From Burkholderia savannae (GTDB lineage: Bacteria > Pseudomonadota > Gammaproteobacteria > Burkholderiales > Burkholderiaceae): 64,000 nt of DNA. The stretch covers positions 744,001 through 808,000 of the forward strand of contig NZ_CP013418.1 in the NCBI RefSeq assembly GCF_001524445.2, read 5' to 3'. Shown one piece after another: positions 28,845 through 39,763 of this stretch (position 1 is its first letter; the number at the start of each line of letters is the position of its first letter). The notes under the pieces are model-generated. The model ran no database searches, had not been told where the DNA came from, and saw nothing but the letters and a program-made list of their open reading frames with translations. The position numbers and the translations under genes are program-made.

Positions 28845-31800
28845 TCGTGTTCCCTCTCGATCTTTTGACGGCGTTCCATGGTCCGGCGACGGCGGCGCAG
28901 TGCGCGCTCGTCCGGTTCGTCGGCGGTGGCTTGGCGGGTTTCGCCGGCGGCGATTTGCGAAGCGATCGCGGCGATCGTGGGTTGCTGGAAGAGATCGACC
29001 ACGCGCAGACTTTCGGCGCGTGGCAGGCGGGTGCTCATCAGGCCGTGCGCCCGGACGATCGCGAGCGAGTCGCCGCCCGCGTCGAAGAAGTTTTCATCGA
29101 CACCGATCGCCTCGCGGCCGAGCACCTCGCACCAGATCGCGGCGAGCGCTTCTTCAAGCGCGTTGCGCGGTCCCTGCGCCGGTGCCGTCGGCGCGCTCTC
29201 CCGGGGGAGCGCCCGCCGGTCGATCTTGCCGTTCGCCGTCAGCGCAAATCCGTCGACCCGAATCAGTGCCGACGGCATCATGCTGTCCGGCAGCCGCTGC
29301 TTGAGTGCCGTGCGAACCCGTTGCGCATCCATGTCGGCGGCCGCCGCATACCAGGCCACCAACTGACGGCCGCTTGCGCCCTCGCGAACGTCGGCCACCG
29401 CGCCGCCGATTCCCTCCAGCGAAGACAGCGCGCACTCGATCTCGCCCAGTTCGATCCGGTAACCGCGAATCTTGATCTGTCGATCCGCCCGACCCAGCGA
29501 CTCCATACGTCCGCCCGGCAGGAATCGTCCCAGATCCCCCGAGCGGTACATCCGCTCGCCGGGCCGATACGGATCCGCGACGAACCGCTGCGCCGTCAGC
29601 GCTTGCGCGCCCAGATAGCCGGCCGCGATGCCTTCGCCCGCAACGTGAATCTCGCCCACGGCGCCCGGCGGCACGAGGCGCCCATGCCTGTCCAGCAGAT
29701 AGATTCTCTGGCCCGGAAACGGCCGTCCGATGGTCACCGGCTGGCCGCGCCCCAGCGGCTCGAACGTCGTGATCACCGTTGTCTCGGTGATGCCGTACAC
29801 GTTCGCGATGCGCGGGTATTGGGCGGGATCGGCGCTAGCCGGCAGCGAGGCGTGATAGGTCTCGCCGCCCACGACCGCCCATCGCAGCCGCACGCCTCGA
29901 TGCGGCACCGCCACAAGCTGCTGGAAGGCCGCCGGCGTCTGGCACACGATCGTCGCGCCTTCCGTGCGCAGCAATTCGTGAAACGCTTCCGGCGAACGGG
30001 TGACCCAATACGGCACGGGCACCACCGTCGCTCCCGTCATCAGCGGATACCAGATCTCCAGGATCGAGTAGTCGAACGCGTAGGAATGGAACGCCGTCCA
30101 TACATCGGTTTCGCTCAGCTCCATCCGCTCGCGCAAACCGTCCAGATGCATCACGTCACCGTGCCGCACCATCACGCCCTTTGGCCGGCCGGTCGATCCC
30201 GACGTATAGATCACGTACGCCAGATCGTCCACCGTCGCCTGACATGGCGTGAGCGCCGCGTCAGGCGTGACTTCAAGTTCCCCCAATTCGACCTGCCGCA
30301 CCGCGCCGCACCATGCCCCGCTGCCTCCGATGACCATCAGCGGCTGCGCGTCCTCGATCACGAGCGCCTTGCGTTCGTCCGGCCAGTCGGGGTCCAGCGG
30401 CACATAGGCGGCGCCGCTTGCCAGAATCCCGTACATCGCGGCGATCGTCTCCATCGTCCGCTCGCCGACTATCGCGACGCGTCCTCCCACGCCCACGCCT
30501 TGACCCTGCAGCCAAGCCGCCATCCGTCGGCCCCGCGCCGTCAGTTCCGCATAACTGAGCCGCCGATCGCCAAGCCGCAACGCCGTAGCTTGGGGCCGCG
30601 CAAGGGCCTGCTCGTCGATCCGCTCGACGATGGTCCGGCACGGCGGCGGCAGCACCTGGTCCCCTCCGCTCCAGTGAACCAGCAGCGTCTCGCGCTCCGT
30701 GTCATCGAGCATCGCCGCCGCCAGGTCGCCGACCGTCGCCGCTTGCGCCGCCGCGCTCAACAACCGCGCCAGATGCCCCGCCACCTGCTCGATCGACGCG
30801 CGCTCATAGCGCGCCGGGTCGTACAGCAACGTCAGCTTCAAGCGCCCGCCTTCCGGCACCGCCACTACCGTCAGCGGCCAGTTCGTGCGCTCCACCGCAC
30901 GCACCGACACCACGCCGATCCCGCCTCCGAGCAAATCGCTCGGCTTCGCCATCGGATAGTTCTCCACCACCACCAGCGTATCGAACAGCCGGGTACCGCG
31001 TTCCGCCTCGCCCCAGCCCTCGATCTGCGCAAGCGACACCGCGCCCGCCTCTTCCCGTCTCGCCTCCGCCTGCATCACCGATCTCAGCCACGCGCCGAGC
31101 GGCGCCTGCCCGTCCACCTTGATCCGCGCCGGCCGCGTCTCGATCAGCACCCCCACCATCGACTCGCTGCCGCTCACTTCCGCCCGCCGCCCCGAGCTCG
31201 TCATCCCGAACAGCACGTCGTCGCTTGCGCCGTAGCGGCTCAGCAGCACCGCCCAGCATCCGGCCACCACGCTCGCGAGCGTCACCCGCTCGCGCTTCTC
31301 CAGCGCTTCCAGCGCACCGCGATCGACTTCGACCGTGACCGGCGCGCCGTCTTCGCCATCCGGCAATGGCGTCGGCAGCACCAACTCCCGCGTGCCTTCG
31401 AAATCGCCCAGTTCCGCCCGCCAGAATCCCTCGCCCGCGCCTTGCTCCCAGATCGACCGAGACCACGCCACATAGCCGCTGAACGGGCTGCGAGGCGGCC
31501 GCTGCGCCACATCGCCCGCCACGCGCGCCGCATACGCGCGCACGAGCTCGCCGATCAGCAGCGACAGCGACCAGCCGTCCAGCAACAGGTGGCTGTACGT
31601 CACCACCAGTTCCCATCGATCCTCGTCCGTTTTCAGAAGCGCGCAGCGCAGACATGGCGCCGCGCGCAAATCCAGCCCCCGCTCTCGATCGGCACGCAGC
31701 CACGCGTCCAGGTCCAGCCCCCGCGGCCACGACTCCTGCTGCCACGGTACCGACACCGACGTGTGCACGATCTGAACCGGCTGCGCCACGCCCTCCCAAT

Positions 31801-34800
31801 GAAACGAGGTACGTAGCACCGGGTTCGACGCGACCACGTCGCTCCAGGCGCTCCTCAGCGCCTGCTCGTTCACGGCGCCGGCCAGCGTGCAGGTCAGTTG
31901 CTCCACATACATCCCGTCACCGCCGAGCGCGTGGTACAGCATCCCCTCCTGCATCGGCGTGAGCGGGTAAACGTCTTCCACGTCGATGCTCGACGAATCG
32001 CCGAGCGCCGTGCGGGAACCCAACTCGTCTAGCGTCGTGCGGATGTCGTCGAGCAGGCTCGCGATGGTGTCGTCGCGATGCGCACGGGGGTTGTATTCGA
32101 TACTCACGTTCAGTGAGCCGTCGATGATGGCCGCCCCTATGTCGAGCAGATGCGAGCGTGGTGTCGAAGGCGCGCGGTCGCTCCCGATTCCGGCGCGCAG
32201 CAGTCGCCATTCCCCCGCCTTGGCCTCCAGTCGTCCCAGAAAGTTGAACAACAGCGGGCGCGGCGACCAGTCGGCTCGCCCCTTCAGATAGTGCAGCGCC
32301 TGATAATCGGCGCCGTGCTCGCTGCTCGACCGGATCGCCGCGCGCACGCTCTGCAGCGTTTCCTTGAACGTTCCGCCGCGAATCACGGTCGGCATGATGG
32401 TCGTGAACCAGCCCACGGTGAACGGAACCTCCGGATCGTCGGCGAAGCCGTTGCGTCCGTGCGATTCCAGATCGATCACGACTTCGTGCCGTCCGGACCA
32501 GCGCATGATCGCGCCGGCGACAACGGCTGCCGTCACCTCGTCGATGCGATAGCCCTCGGCAGCGGCAAAGCCGCTGATGATCCGCGACGTGGTCGCCCTG
32601 TCCAGCGCGCAGGATTGTTCGCCGGATGCCGCCACGTCGCCAGCTTCGTCCGTGCCGTCGAGCGGCAGCGACTCGGACGACGCCGCGCCGCCGAGCAATT
32701 CGTCGATCAGGCCCGCGGGCGCCGCGGCCGCCCAGTCGATGCGACGCCGGGTCCAGCGCCGCATCGTCGTCGGCACGGCGCCAAGGTCGTTGCCCGCGCA
32801 AAGCGAAGCAATCTGGTCAATGATGATCTGCCAGGACACCGCATCGACGGCGAGATGATGCGCGATGAGCAGTAGACGCCGCGAATCGTCCGGGAATTCG
32901 AGCAGCCCGGCGCTGAGCAACGCGGCGTGCTCGATGCGGATCGATGCCCGAAGCCGATCCGCGGCCTCGTCAATCGCATCGTCTTCGGCGACGGCAAGCT
33001 TCACGGTTTCAAAGACGGGCTTCACCCGCTGGATCACCCGCTGCCGCCATTCACCCTCTTCGCGAAAGTAAGCGGTCCTCAAAGCCTCGTGAATCGTCAC
33101 CAGCGTTTCCAGCGCGCCGCGAATGGCCGAGGTTTCGGTCTGCGCCGGCACCTGCAACAGGACCGATTGGTGAAACCAGTCAGGCTCCCGCGGTTGCTGC
33201 AGGAAGAACCAGCGAGCCATCGGCGGTAACGGAGCTGCGGTTTCGCCGTCCGGCTCGACGACATCGGAGGCCGCTCCCGCGGCGGCCGCGATCTTGGCAA
33301 TCGTCTGCAACTGGAGCACGTCGCGGGGCATGATGTGAATCCGCTGCTCCCGTGCGCGGGTCACGATGCGAATGGCAAGCATCGAGTCGCCGCCGGCGTC
33401 GAAGAAATTTTCGTGAACGTCGATGGCTTCGCGACCCAGGACCACTTGCCAGATCGACGCGAGTGCTTTCTCGACGGCGTTTCGCGGCCCCTCCGCCGGC
33501 GACGTCTGTGCACGCACCTGCATGAGTGCGCGTCGATCGATCTTTCCGTTCCGGGTCAACGGCACGCTGTCGATCGACACGATCGACGCAGGCAGCATGT
33601 ATGGCGGCAGGCGCCGCGCGAGCGCGTCGCGAATCTCGGCATGGTCCAGCACGGCGTCGGCGCGGGCCACTACATATGCCGCGATCGTCTGGCGCCCATT
33701 GTGCTCGACAATCGTCGCGACGCCGCGCTCAACGCCGGGCGCCGCGCCGAGCGCCGCCTCGATTTCGCCGATTTCGATGCGAAAGCCGCGGATCTTGACC
33801 TGGTCGTCGATCCGCCCGAGGAATTCAAGGTTGCCGTCGGCGAGCACCCGCGCGCGGTCGCCGGTGCGGTACATCCGCTCACCCGGCACGTGCGGATCGT
33901 CGACGAAGCGATAGGCGGTCAGGTCCGGCTGGCCGAGATAGCCGCGCGCGACGCCCGCGCCGGCGATCCAGAGATCGCCGGGCACGCCGATCGGCAAAGG
34001 CCGCAGCGACGACGACAGCACGTACAGCCGTTGCCCCGGGAGGTGCCGCCCATAAGGCACGAAGGAGGCGTCGGGGGGAAGGTGGCGCGTGTCGTAGTAA
34101 CACGACCAGATCGCCGCCTCGGTCGCCCCGCCGAGTGCGATCACGTGCAGTTCGGAGGTCGCGGCTTCTCTGATTCGCGCGGGCAGATTGACGGGCACGC
34201 GGTCACCGCTCATCATCACGAGCTTCAGCGAAGGCGGCAGCTTTCGCCGGCTGTTGCGGCACTCGAGCAGCAGCAGTTCCATCACCGCCGGCACGGACTC
34301 CCACACCGTCGCCCGCTCACGCTCCATCAGGTCGAGCCAGACGTGCGGCTCGACGTTCGACGATTCCGGCGCCAGCACGACCGCGGCGCCCGCCGCGAAC
34401 GCGCCGAAGAAATCGAACACCGACAGGTCGAATCCCACGGACGACACGCACAGCAGCCGGTCGGCCGGGCCGATCGCGTAACGCCTGAGAATGCTCTCGA
34501 TAGTTAGCGAGGCGGAGCGATGGTCGATCATCACGCCTTTGGGCTTGCCGGTTGAGCCGGACGTGAACATGACATAGGCGAGATCGCCGAGCGCGACCGT
34601 CGGAGGCGCGACATCGGCGGGCGCGGCCTCGTCGACGAGGATCACCCGCGCGTCGACGCCGTCAAGCGCCGCGGCGAGTTCGCGCGTCGTCAGCACGTAG
34701 TTGAGCGTGGCGAGCACGTCGCGCATGCGCTCCGGCGGCGTCGCCGGGTCGATGGGCACATAAGCGCAACCCGCACGCATCACGCCGGAATACGCGGCGA

Positions 34801-37800
34801 TCGCGCCGACCGAGCGCGGCAGCAGCACCGCGACCGGTTCACGCCGCGCACCAGCCGCAACGACCGCGCCGGCGACGCGGCGCGTTTCTGCCGCCAGTTC
34901 GCGATACTGCATGCAGCCCTCGGCGCAGATGACCGCGGGCGCGAGCGGCGTGAGCGCGGCGTGGCGCTCGATGCCGGCGTGCAGCAGATAACCGTCGCCT
35001 TCCGGCGGCGTGGCGTTCAGATCGTGAATCAGGCACCGTTCTTCCTCCCGCGACAGAATGGACAGGCTCAGGATCGGCCGTTGCGGTTCGGCGGCCAATG
35101 CATCGACCAGGCCACGCATGGCAGTCGCCAGGTAGGCGGCCATCCGGGCCGGGTCGATGCCCGCAACCGTCTGGGCGGTCAAGCCAAAGCCCTCGCCCAG
35201 GTCATCCACCGAGAGCGTCACCGGATAGGTGGTGCGCTCCTCCGAGTGAAGCTGGCGCATTCCCTCCCAGGTCCCGTCGGCTATGCCGGCGGTACTGTGG
35301 CGATAATTGAGCAAGGTGCTGAACAGCGGTAGCGGCGGCACCACCCCACTGCAGCGCTGAACCAGCGACAGGGGCGCTTGCTCGTGTTCCAGCAGCCCCG
35401 TCAAACCGTGATAGGCGGCCTGAACCACCTCCTGCACGCTGCGCTCCGCCAGGCATATCCGTACCGGAAGGGTATTGATAAGCACCCCCATCACCCGATC
35501 GGCGCCGGCCAATTCCCGCAGACGACCCAGCAGCACCGACCCGAAGACCACGTCGTCGCGGCCGCTGGTCTGCACCAGCACCTGGGCCCAGCCGACATGG
35601 AACAGCACGCCCGGACTCATACCCAACCGCCGCGCCTGATTGCGGATCGCCCGAGCCAGGTCGTCGGCCAGCGCGAGATGGGCCTCGGTTATATCCTTTC
35701 CGTCGTCTCGCGCCTCGAGCACGCCGAAGGGAGCGGTCGGCTCATCGACGTCGCCGAGCACCTCGCGAAAGTAGGTCTCGTGCACATCCGCCGGCACGCT
35801 CGAGACTTGCGCGATGAAGTTTCGGTAAGGCAGCGCCGCCGGAAGGGCTTCGGCCTGCCCGTGCAGAATCGCGGTAATTTCGGCGACGATGAGTTCCAGC
35901 GTCAGATGGTCGGCGATCAGATGGTGGAAGGTCAGCGCCAGCAGCCACTCGCCCCGCTCCGGATCGTGAGCGATGTCGAGCGCGAACAGCGGCGCACGGC
36001 TCAAGTCGAGGCGGCGCGCGCGCGGATCGGTATGCCTTAGCAGCTGGGTGGGAACATGGCCCTCCTCTGCGGGACTGAAGATCTCGGCGTGCAGTGCCGC
36101 CTGACGCCAAACGACCTGAACCGGCTGCGCCAAGTCCTTCCAGCAGGCGGCGGTGCGCAGGATGTCATGACGATCGATGACCTGTTGCAAGGCCGCGAGA
36201 AAGGCGTCGAGACGCGCGCGGGTATCGAAAGCCAGCAGGCTGCGCAACAGATAGGCATCGCCTTGCGTCTGCTGCAAATGATGAAACAGGATGCCTTCCT
36301 GCAGCGGCGCCAGCGGATAGATGTCCTGCACATTGGCTGCCCCGCCGGGAACCGCGTCGACGACGGCGTCGATCTCGGCCTGGGAAAGTGCCACCAGCGG
36401 CAGCATGGCCGGCGTGATGGCACCGCAACCGTCGGGGATGCGGTTGGGCGGCACCACAAAAGCGGGCGCGTCGCTGCGCCGGGTGTCGATGGCCCGAGCC
36501 AGATCAGCGAGCACCGGCGCGACGAACAGGCTGCGCACGTCGAGCGACCAGCCGAGGCTCCGCAGCCGCTCGATCATGCTGACTACCAGCATGGAATGGC
36601 CGCCGAGCTCGAAGAAATGGTCGTTGCGGCCGACCTGTTCCAGGCCCAGCAAGTCCTGCCAGATCCGCGCCAGCGCCGTTTCCACTTCGCCCGTCGGCGC
36701 TTCATAGCCACGGGACGCGACCGCCGCCAAATCAGGTGCCGGCAGCGCCTCGCGGTCGAGCTTGCCGTTGGGCGTGAGCGGTAATGCATCCAGTATCACG
36801 AAGGCACTGGGCAGCATGTACTCGGCCAGTTGCCCGGCGAGTTGCCGACGCAATTCGCCGGGGACGAGCGCGACGCCGGACTGCGGCAGCACATAGGCGA
36901 CGAGGCGTTTGTCGCCCGGCGTGTCTTCGCGAGCGATCACCACCGCGTCGCGCACGCCGTCGCATCGCGCGAGGCGTGCTTCGATTTCGCCCAGTTCGAT
37001 GCGGAAACCGCGGACCTTGACCTGGAAGTCGATGCGACCGAGATACTCGATGTTGCCGTCGGGCAGCCAGCGTCCAAGGTCGCCGGTCTTGTACATGCGT
37101 GCATCCGGATCGGCCGAGAACGGATCGGACAGGAAGCGTTCGGCGGTCAGCTCGGGACGATTCAGATAGCCCCGCGCAACGCCGGCGCCGGCGATGTGAA
37201 TCTCGCCCGCCACGTCGATCGGCACCGGCTGGCCGTGCGTGTCCAGAATATAGATCCGGGTGTTGGCGATCGGCCGGCCGATATGACTGGCAAAGCCCTC
37301 TGCCCGGTTCATCCGTATCCAGGTCGAGTAGGTTGTTGTCTCGGAGGGGCCATACAGATTGCACACATGCTGTACGGATGTGCGGGCAAACAAACGCTCG
37401 ACTACGCTTTGTTTCAATGCCTCGCCAGCCAAATTGACCGTTCGTGCCTCGCTGGGGATTGTGCCTGTCTCGATCAGGTGCGCGATGGCCGACGGCACCG
37501 TATTGATCAGGCTGACAGGCTGTCCTGCGGCGGCTAGAGACAGCGCATCCGGGACGAGGTGAGCCGTGCCGCCGGAAAGCAGTGGCGCAAAACACTCGTA
37601 TACCGCCAAATCAAAATTGAGCGATGTCGCGAAAAGGGTATGCGCCAACTCATCCGGGCTGAAGGTACGTTGTGCCCAGGTGAGAAAATTCACAGTATTG
37701 CAGTGGGCGATCGCCACTCCCTTAGGCTGCCCAGTGGAACCCGATGTGTAGATCACATAGGCCAGATGGCGCGAAGTCAGTCCCAGCGCTTGCGCATCGG

Positions 37801-39763
37801 GATTGCTGTCCATTTGCGCATCGATGGACGGGTCCTGGGTGTCAAGCAGCACGGTGGGCAGTTTGGAGGCCAGGCCGTTGATCAACGCGCGCTGGGTCAG
37901 CAACGCCACCGGCGCCGCATCGTCCAGCATGTAGCGCAGCCGCTCGGCCGGATAGGCCGGGTCCAGCGGCACGTAGGCGCCCCCCGCCTTGAGGATGGCG
38001 AGCAACCCCACCACCATCTCCAGGCTGCGCTCCACGCAGATCGCCACCCGCTCGTCCGGCCCCACCCCCAGCGCAATCAGGTGATGCGCCAGCCGGTTGG
38101 CGCGGCGATTCAATTCGCCATAGCTCAGCGACTGATCCTCGAACACCACCGCAACAGCGTCGGGGCTGAGCTCGACCTGTTCCTCGAACAGTTGGTGAAT
38201 CAGCGCGTCTTGCGGGAAGTCAGCCCAGGTAGCATTGAAATCGAACAGCAGTTGCGCGCGTTCCGCGTTCGACAGCATCGGCAGCGCATGCGCATTCGCC
38301 TCCGGTGACGCGAGCGCCGCGCGCAACAACGCGACGTAGTGCGCGCCGAGCCGGCAAACCGTCTCCGCGTCGAACAGATCGGCGTTGTATTGCCAGACCG
38401 CGAACATCCCGCGCTCATCCCCCTCGATCGACAGATAAAGGTCGAAGCGCGCGAACGGACTGTCGAGATCGAACGGCGTCGCGGTGCCGCTCGCGGTGCG
38501 CACCGCCGGAAGACGTACGTTCTGGAATGCGAACGCCGTCTGCGCGAACTGATCGTGCTGCGGGCCGCCGCGCGCGCGCAACCGGTCGACGATCGCGTCG
38601 AGCGGCACGCCCTGATGCGCGAACGCGCGCGCCGTCGCCTCACGCATCCGCTCGACCAGCGAGCTGAAACTGTCGTCGTCGCGCACGCTCGTCGCGAGCG
38701 CGATGAGATTGACGAAATAGCCGGCGATGTCCTCGGCCGCCTGGAACGGCCGGTTGGCCGCGGGCGTGAGCGCCACGACGCGCGGATCGCCGGTATACCG
38801 ATGCAGCAGCAGCGCGAACATGCTGAACAATGTCGTGAACAACGTCGTGTTGCGCGTGCGCGAGAACGCCGCCGCCGCCTCGATGCAGTCTGCTGGAATC
38901 TCGACGCGTTCGGTGCCGCCGCGCCAGCTCGGAACGGAGGCGCGCGGGCGGTCGCCGCGAATCGCCGGCACCTCATCGAGGTCCGCCAGCGCCTCGAGCC
39001 ACGCGTCCAGTTGCGCGGCGTAGTCGGGCGTCTCCATCCAGCGGCGCTGCCAGGCCGCGAAGTCGCGGTAGCTCAGCCGGCCCCCCGGTGCATCGCTTTC
39101 GTCCGGAGAGGCGAGATACGCGCTGAAGTCGCGGATCAGCACGCTCATCGACCACCGGTCGAAAATCGCGTGATGAATCGTCAGCACGAGCACGAGCGGC
39201 CGCTCGGGCGTCGAGAACAGGTCGATGCGCCACAACGGCCGCCCGGCGGCGAACGGCAGACGGGCAACCTCCGCGGCGCGCGCGCGCAACGCACCGTCGC
39301 CGTCGACCGACATCCGCTCGATCTGCACCACCGGCTCGGGCAGCACGGTCTGCTGCATCCGCTCGCCGCCGACGAACACGGTGCGCAGGATGTCGTGCCT
39401 GCGCGCGAGCGCGACGAACGCACGGCCGATTGCCTGCGAGTCGACGGCGTCCGCCAGTTCGATCGCCATCTGCTCGTTGTACATCGCCGGATCGCCGAGC
39501 CGCGTCGCGGCAACGAGGCGGGCCTGTCCCGGCGACAGCGCGCCCGCGTCGCCGCCCTCGCCCGGCAACGGCGGCGGCAGCGGGGGGGCGCGCGATGCGT
39601 CGTCGTCGAGCATCGCCAGCAGCGCATCCTTCGCGTCGCGCAGCCGCGAGACAAGCGCGCCGTCAAGCGCGCCCGGCGGTCCCTCCACGTGGAGCCGGTC
39701 GTCGCGGCGGCGCAGCGTGATCCCCGCATCGGCCAAATCGGCCATGAGCCGAACGATATTCAT
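28841..39763 (-). CDS. Three-module NRPS: dock-C-A(Ala)-T / C(dual)-A(Cys)-T-E / C-A-T (SpiDE1/TdpDE1-like)
   Basis: A 3640-residue protein. N-terminal TubC-type docking domain (1-50). Module 1: C (IHHAIFDRWS ~196), A (YTSGSTGQPKG ~676), T (ELGGHSML ~1054). Module 2: C with the dual C/E signature HHLQQTQGD (~1163) plus FHHLIADH (~1281), A (~1738), T (DAGGDSML ~2124), E (HHLAVDAVSW ~2307; ESHGRNG). Module 3: C (SHLLLDGWS ~2727), A (~3189), T (~3563), with no E or TE. Specificity residues read by eye: A1 DLYNNALTYK (Ala-like), A2 DLFEMSLIWK (Cys-like), A3 DYLCVGVVIK (not one I know; hydrophobic). The chain then passes to the PKS-E protein. 4-bp overlaps on both sides. Confidence 0.94.
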   Translation of the reverse strand: MNIVRLMADLADAGITLRRRDDRLHVEGPPGALDGALVSRLRDAKDALLAMLDDDASRAPPLPPPLPGEGGDAGALSPGQARLVAATRLGDPAMYNEQMAIELADAVDSQAIGRAFVALARRHDILRTVFVGGERMQQTVLPEPVVQIERMSVDGDGALRARAAEVARLPFAAGRPLWRIDLFSTPERPLVLVLTIHHAIFDRWSMSVLIRDFSAYLASPDESDAPGGRLSYRDFAAWQRRWMETPDYAAQLDAWLEALADLDEVPAIRGDRPRASVPSWRGGTERVEIPADCIEAAAAFSRTRNTTLFTTLFSMFALLLHRYTGDPRVVALTPAANRPFQAAEDIAGYFVNLIALATSVRDDDSFSSLVERMREATARAFAHQGVPLDAIVDRLRARGGPQHDQFAQTAFAFQNVRLPAVRTASGTATPFDLDSPFARFDLYLSIEGDERGMFAVWQYNADLFDAETVCRLGAHYVALLRAALASPEANAHALPMLSNAERAQLLFDFNATWADFPQDALIHQLFEEQVELSPDAVAVVFEDQSLSYGELNRRANRLAHHLIALGVGPDERVAICVERSLEMVVGLLAILKAGGAYVPLDPAYPAERLRYMLDDAAPVALLTQRALINGLASKLPTVLLDTQDPSIDAQMDSNPDAQALGLTSRHLAYVIYTSGSTGQPKGVAIAHCNTVNFLTWAQRTFSPDELAHTLFATSLNFDLAVYECFAPLLSGGTAHLVPDALSLAAAGQPVSLINTVPSAIAHLIETGTIPSEARTVNLAGEALKQSVVERLFARTSVQHVCNLYGPSETTTYSTWIRMNRAEGFASHIGRPIANTRIYILDTHGQPVPIDVAGEIHIAGAGVARGYLNRPELTAERFLSDPFSADPDARMYKTGDLGRWLPDGNIEYLGRIDFQVKVRGFRIELGEIEARLARCDGVRDAVVIAREDTPGDKRLVAYVLPQSGVALVPGELRRQLAGQLAEYMLPSAFVILDALPLTPNGKLDREALPAPDLAAVASRGYEAPTGEVETALARIWQDLLGLEQVGRNDHFFELGGHSMLVVSMIERLRSLGWSLDVRSLFVAPVLADLARAIDTRRSDAPAFVVPPNRIPDGCGAITPAMLPLVALSQAEIDAVVDAVPGGAANVQDIYPLAPLQEGILFHHLQQTQGDAYLLRSLLAFDTRARLDAFLAALQQVIDRHDILRTAACWKDLAQPVQVVWRQAALHAEIFSPAEEGHVPTQLLRHTDPRARRLDLSRAPLFALDIAHDPERGEWLLALTFHHLIADHLTLELIVAEITAILHGQAEALPAALPYRNFIAQVSSVPADVHETYFREVLGDVDEPTAPFGVLEARDDGKDITEAHLALADDLARAIRNQARRLGMSPGVLFHVGWAQVLVQTSGRDDVVFGSVLLGRLRELAGADRVMGVLINTLPVRICLAERSVQEVVQAAYHGLTGLLEHEQAPLSLVQRCSGVVPPLPLFSTLLNYRHSTAGIADGTWEGMRQLHSEERTTYPVTLSVDDLGEGFGLTAQTVAGIDPARMAAYLATAMRGLVDALAAEPQRPILSLSILSREEERCLIHDLNATPPEGDGYLLHAGIERHAALTPLAPAVICAEGCMQYRELAAETRRVAGAVVAAGARREPVAVLLPRSVGAIAAYSGVMRAGCAYVPIDPATPPERMRDVLATLNYVLTTRELAAALDGVDARVILVDEAAPADVAPPTVALGDLAYVMFTSGSTGKPKGVMIDHRSASLTIESILRRYAIGPADRLLCVSSVGFDLSVFDFFGAFAAGAAVVLAPESSNVEPHVWLDLMERERATVWESVPAVMELLLLECRNSRRKLPPSLKLVMMSGDRVPVNLPARIREAATSELHVIALGGATEAAIWSCYYDTRHLPPDASFVPYGRHLPGQRLYVLSSSLRPLPIGVPGDLWIAGAGVARGYLGQPDLTAYRFVDDPHVPGERMYRTGDRARVLADGNLEFLGRIDDQVKIRGFRIEIGEIEAALGAAPGVERGVATIVEHNGRQTIAAYVVARADAVLDHAEIRDALARRLPPYMLPASIVSIDSVPLTRNGKIDRRALMQVRAQTSPAEGPRNAVEKALASIWQVVLGREAIDVHENFFDAGGDSMLAIRIVTRAREQRIHIMPRDVLQLQTIAKIAAAAGAASDVVEPDGETAAPLPPMARWFFLQQPREPDWFHQSVLLQVPAQTETSAIRGALETLVTIHEALRTAYFREEGEWRQRVIQRVKPVFETVKLAVAEDDAIDEAADRLRASIRIEHAALLSAGLLEFPDDSRRLLLIAHHLAVDAVSWQIIIDQIASLCAGNDLGAVPTTMRRWTRRRIDWAAAAPAGLIDELLGGAASSESLPLDGTDEAGDVAASGEQSCALDRATTSRIISGFAAAEGYRIDEVTAAVVAGAIMRWSGRHEVVIDLESHGRNGFADDPEVPFTVGWFTTIMPTVIRGGTFKETLQSVRAAIRSSSEHGADYQALHYLKGRADWSPRPLLFNFLGRLEAKAGEWRLLRAGIGSDRAPSTPRSHLLDIGAAIIDGSLNVSIEYNPRAHRDDTIASLLDDIRTTLDELGSRTALGDSSSIDVEDVYPLTPMQEGMLYHALGGDGMYVEQLTCTLAGAVNEQALRSAWSDVVASNPVLRTSFHWEGVAQPVQIVHTSVSVPWQQESWPRGLDLDAWLRADRERGLDLRAAPCLRCALLKTDEDRWELVVTYSHLLLDGWSLSLLIGELVRAYAARVAGDVAQRPPRSPFSGYVAWSRSIWEQGAGEGFWRAELGDFEGTRELVLPTPLPDGEDGAPVTVEVDRGALEALEKRERVTLASVVAGCWAVLLSRYGASDDVLFGMTSSGRRAEVSGSESMVGVLIETRPARIKVDGQAPLGAWLRSVMQAEARREEAGAVSLAQIEGWGEAERGTRLFDTLVVVENYPMAKPSDLLGGGIGVVSVRAVERTNWPLTVVAVPEGGRLKLTLLYDPARYERASIEQVAGHLARLLSAAAQAATVGDLAAAMLDDTERETLLVHWSGGDQVLPPPCRTIVERIDEQALARPQATALRLGDRRLSYAELTARGRRMAAWLQGQGVGVGGRVAIVGERTMETIAAMYGILASGAAYVPLDPDWPDERKALVIEDAQPLMVIGGSGAWCGAVRQVELGELEVTPDAALTPCQATVDDLAYVIYTSGSTGRPKGVMVRHGDVMHLDGLRERMELSETDVWTAFHSYAFDYSILEIWYPLMTGATVVPVPYWVTRSPEAFHELLRTEGATIVCQTPAAFQQLVAVPHRGVRLRWAVVGGETYHASLPASADPAQYPRIANVYGITETTVITTFEPLGRGQPVTIGRPFPGQRIYLLDRHGRLVPPGAVGEIHVAGEGIAAGYLGAQALTAQRFVADPYRPGERMYRSGDLGRFLPGGRMESLGRADRQIKIRGYRIELGEIECALSSLEGIGGAVADVREGASGRQLVAWYAAAADMDAQRVRTALKQRLPDSMMPSALIRVDGFALTANGKIDRRALPRESAPTAPAQGPRNALEEALAAIWCEVLGREAIGVDENFFDAGGDSLAIVRAHGLMSTRLPRAESLRVVDLFQQPTIAAIASQIAAGETRQATADEPDERALRRRRRTMERRQKIEREHE

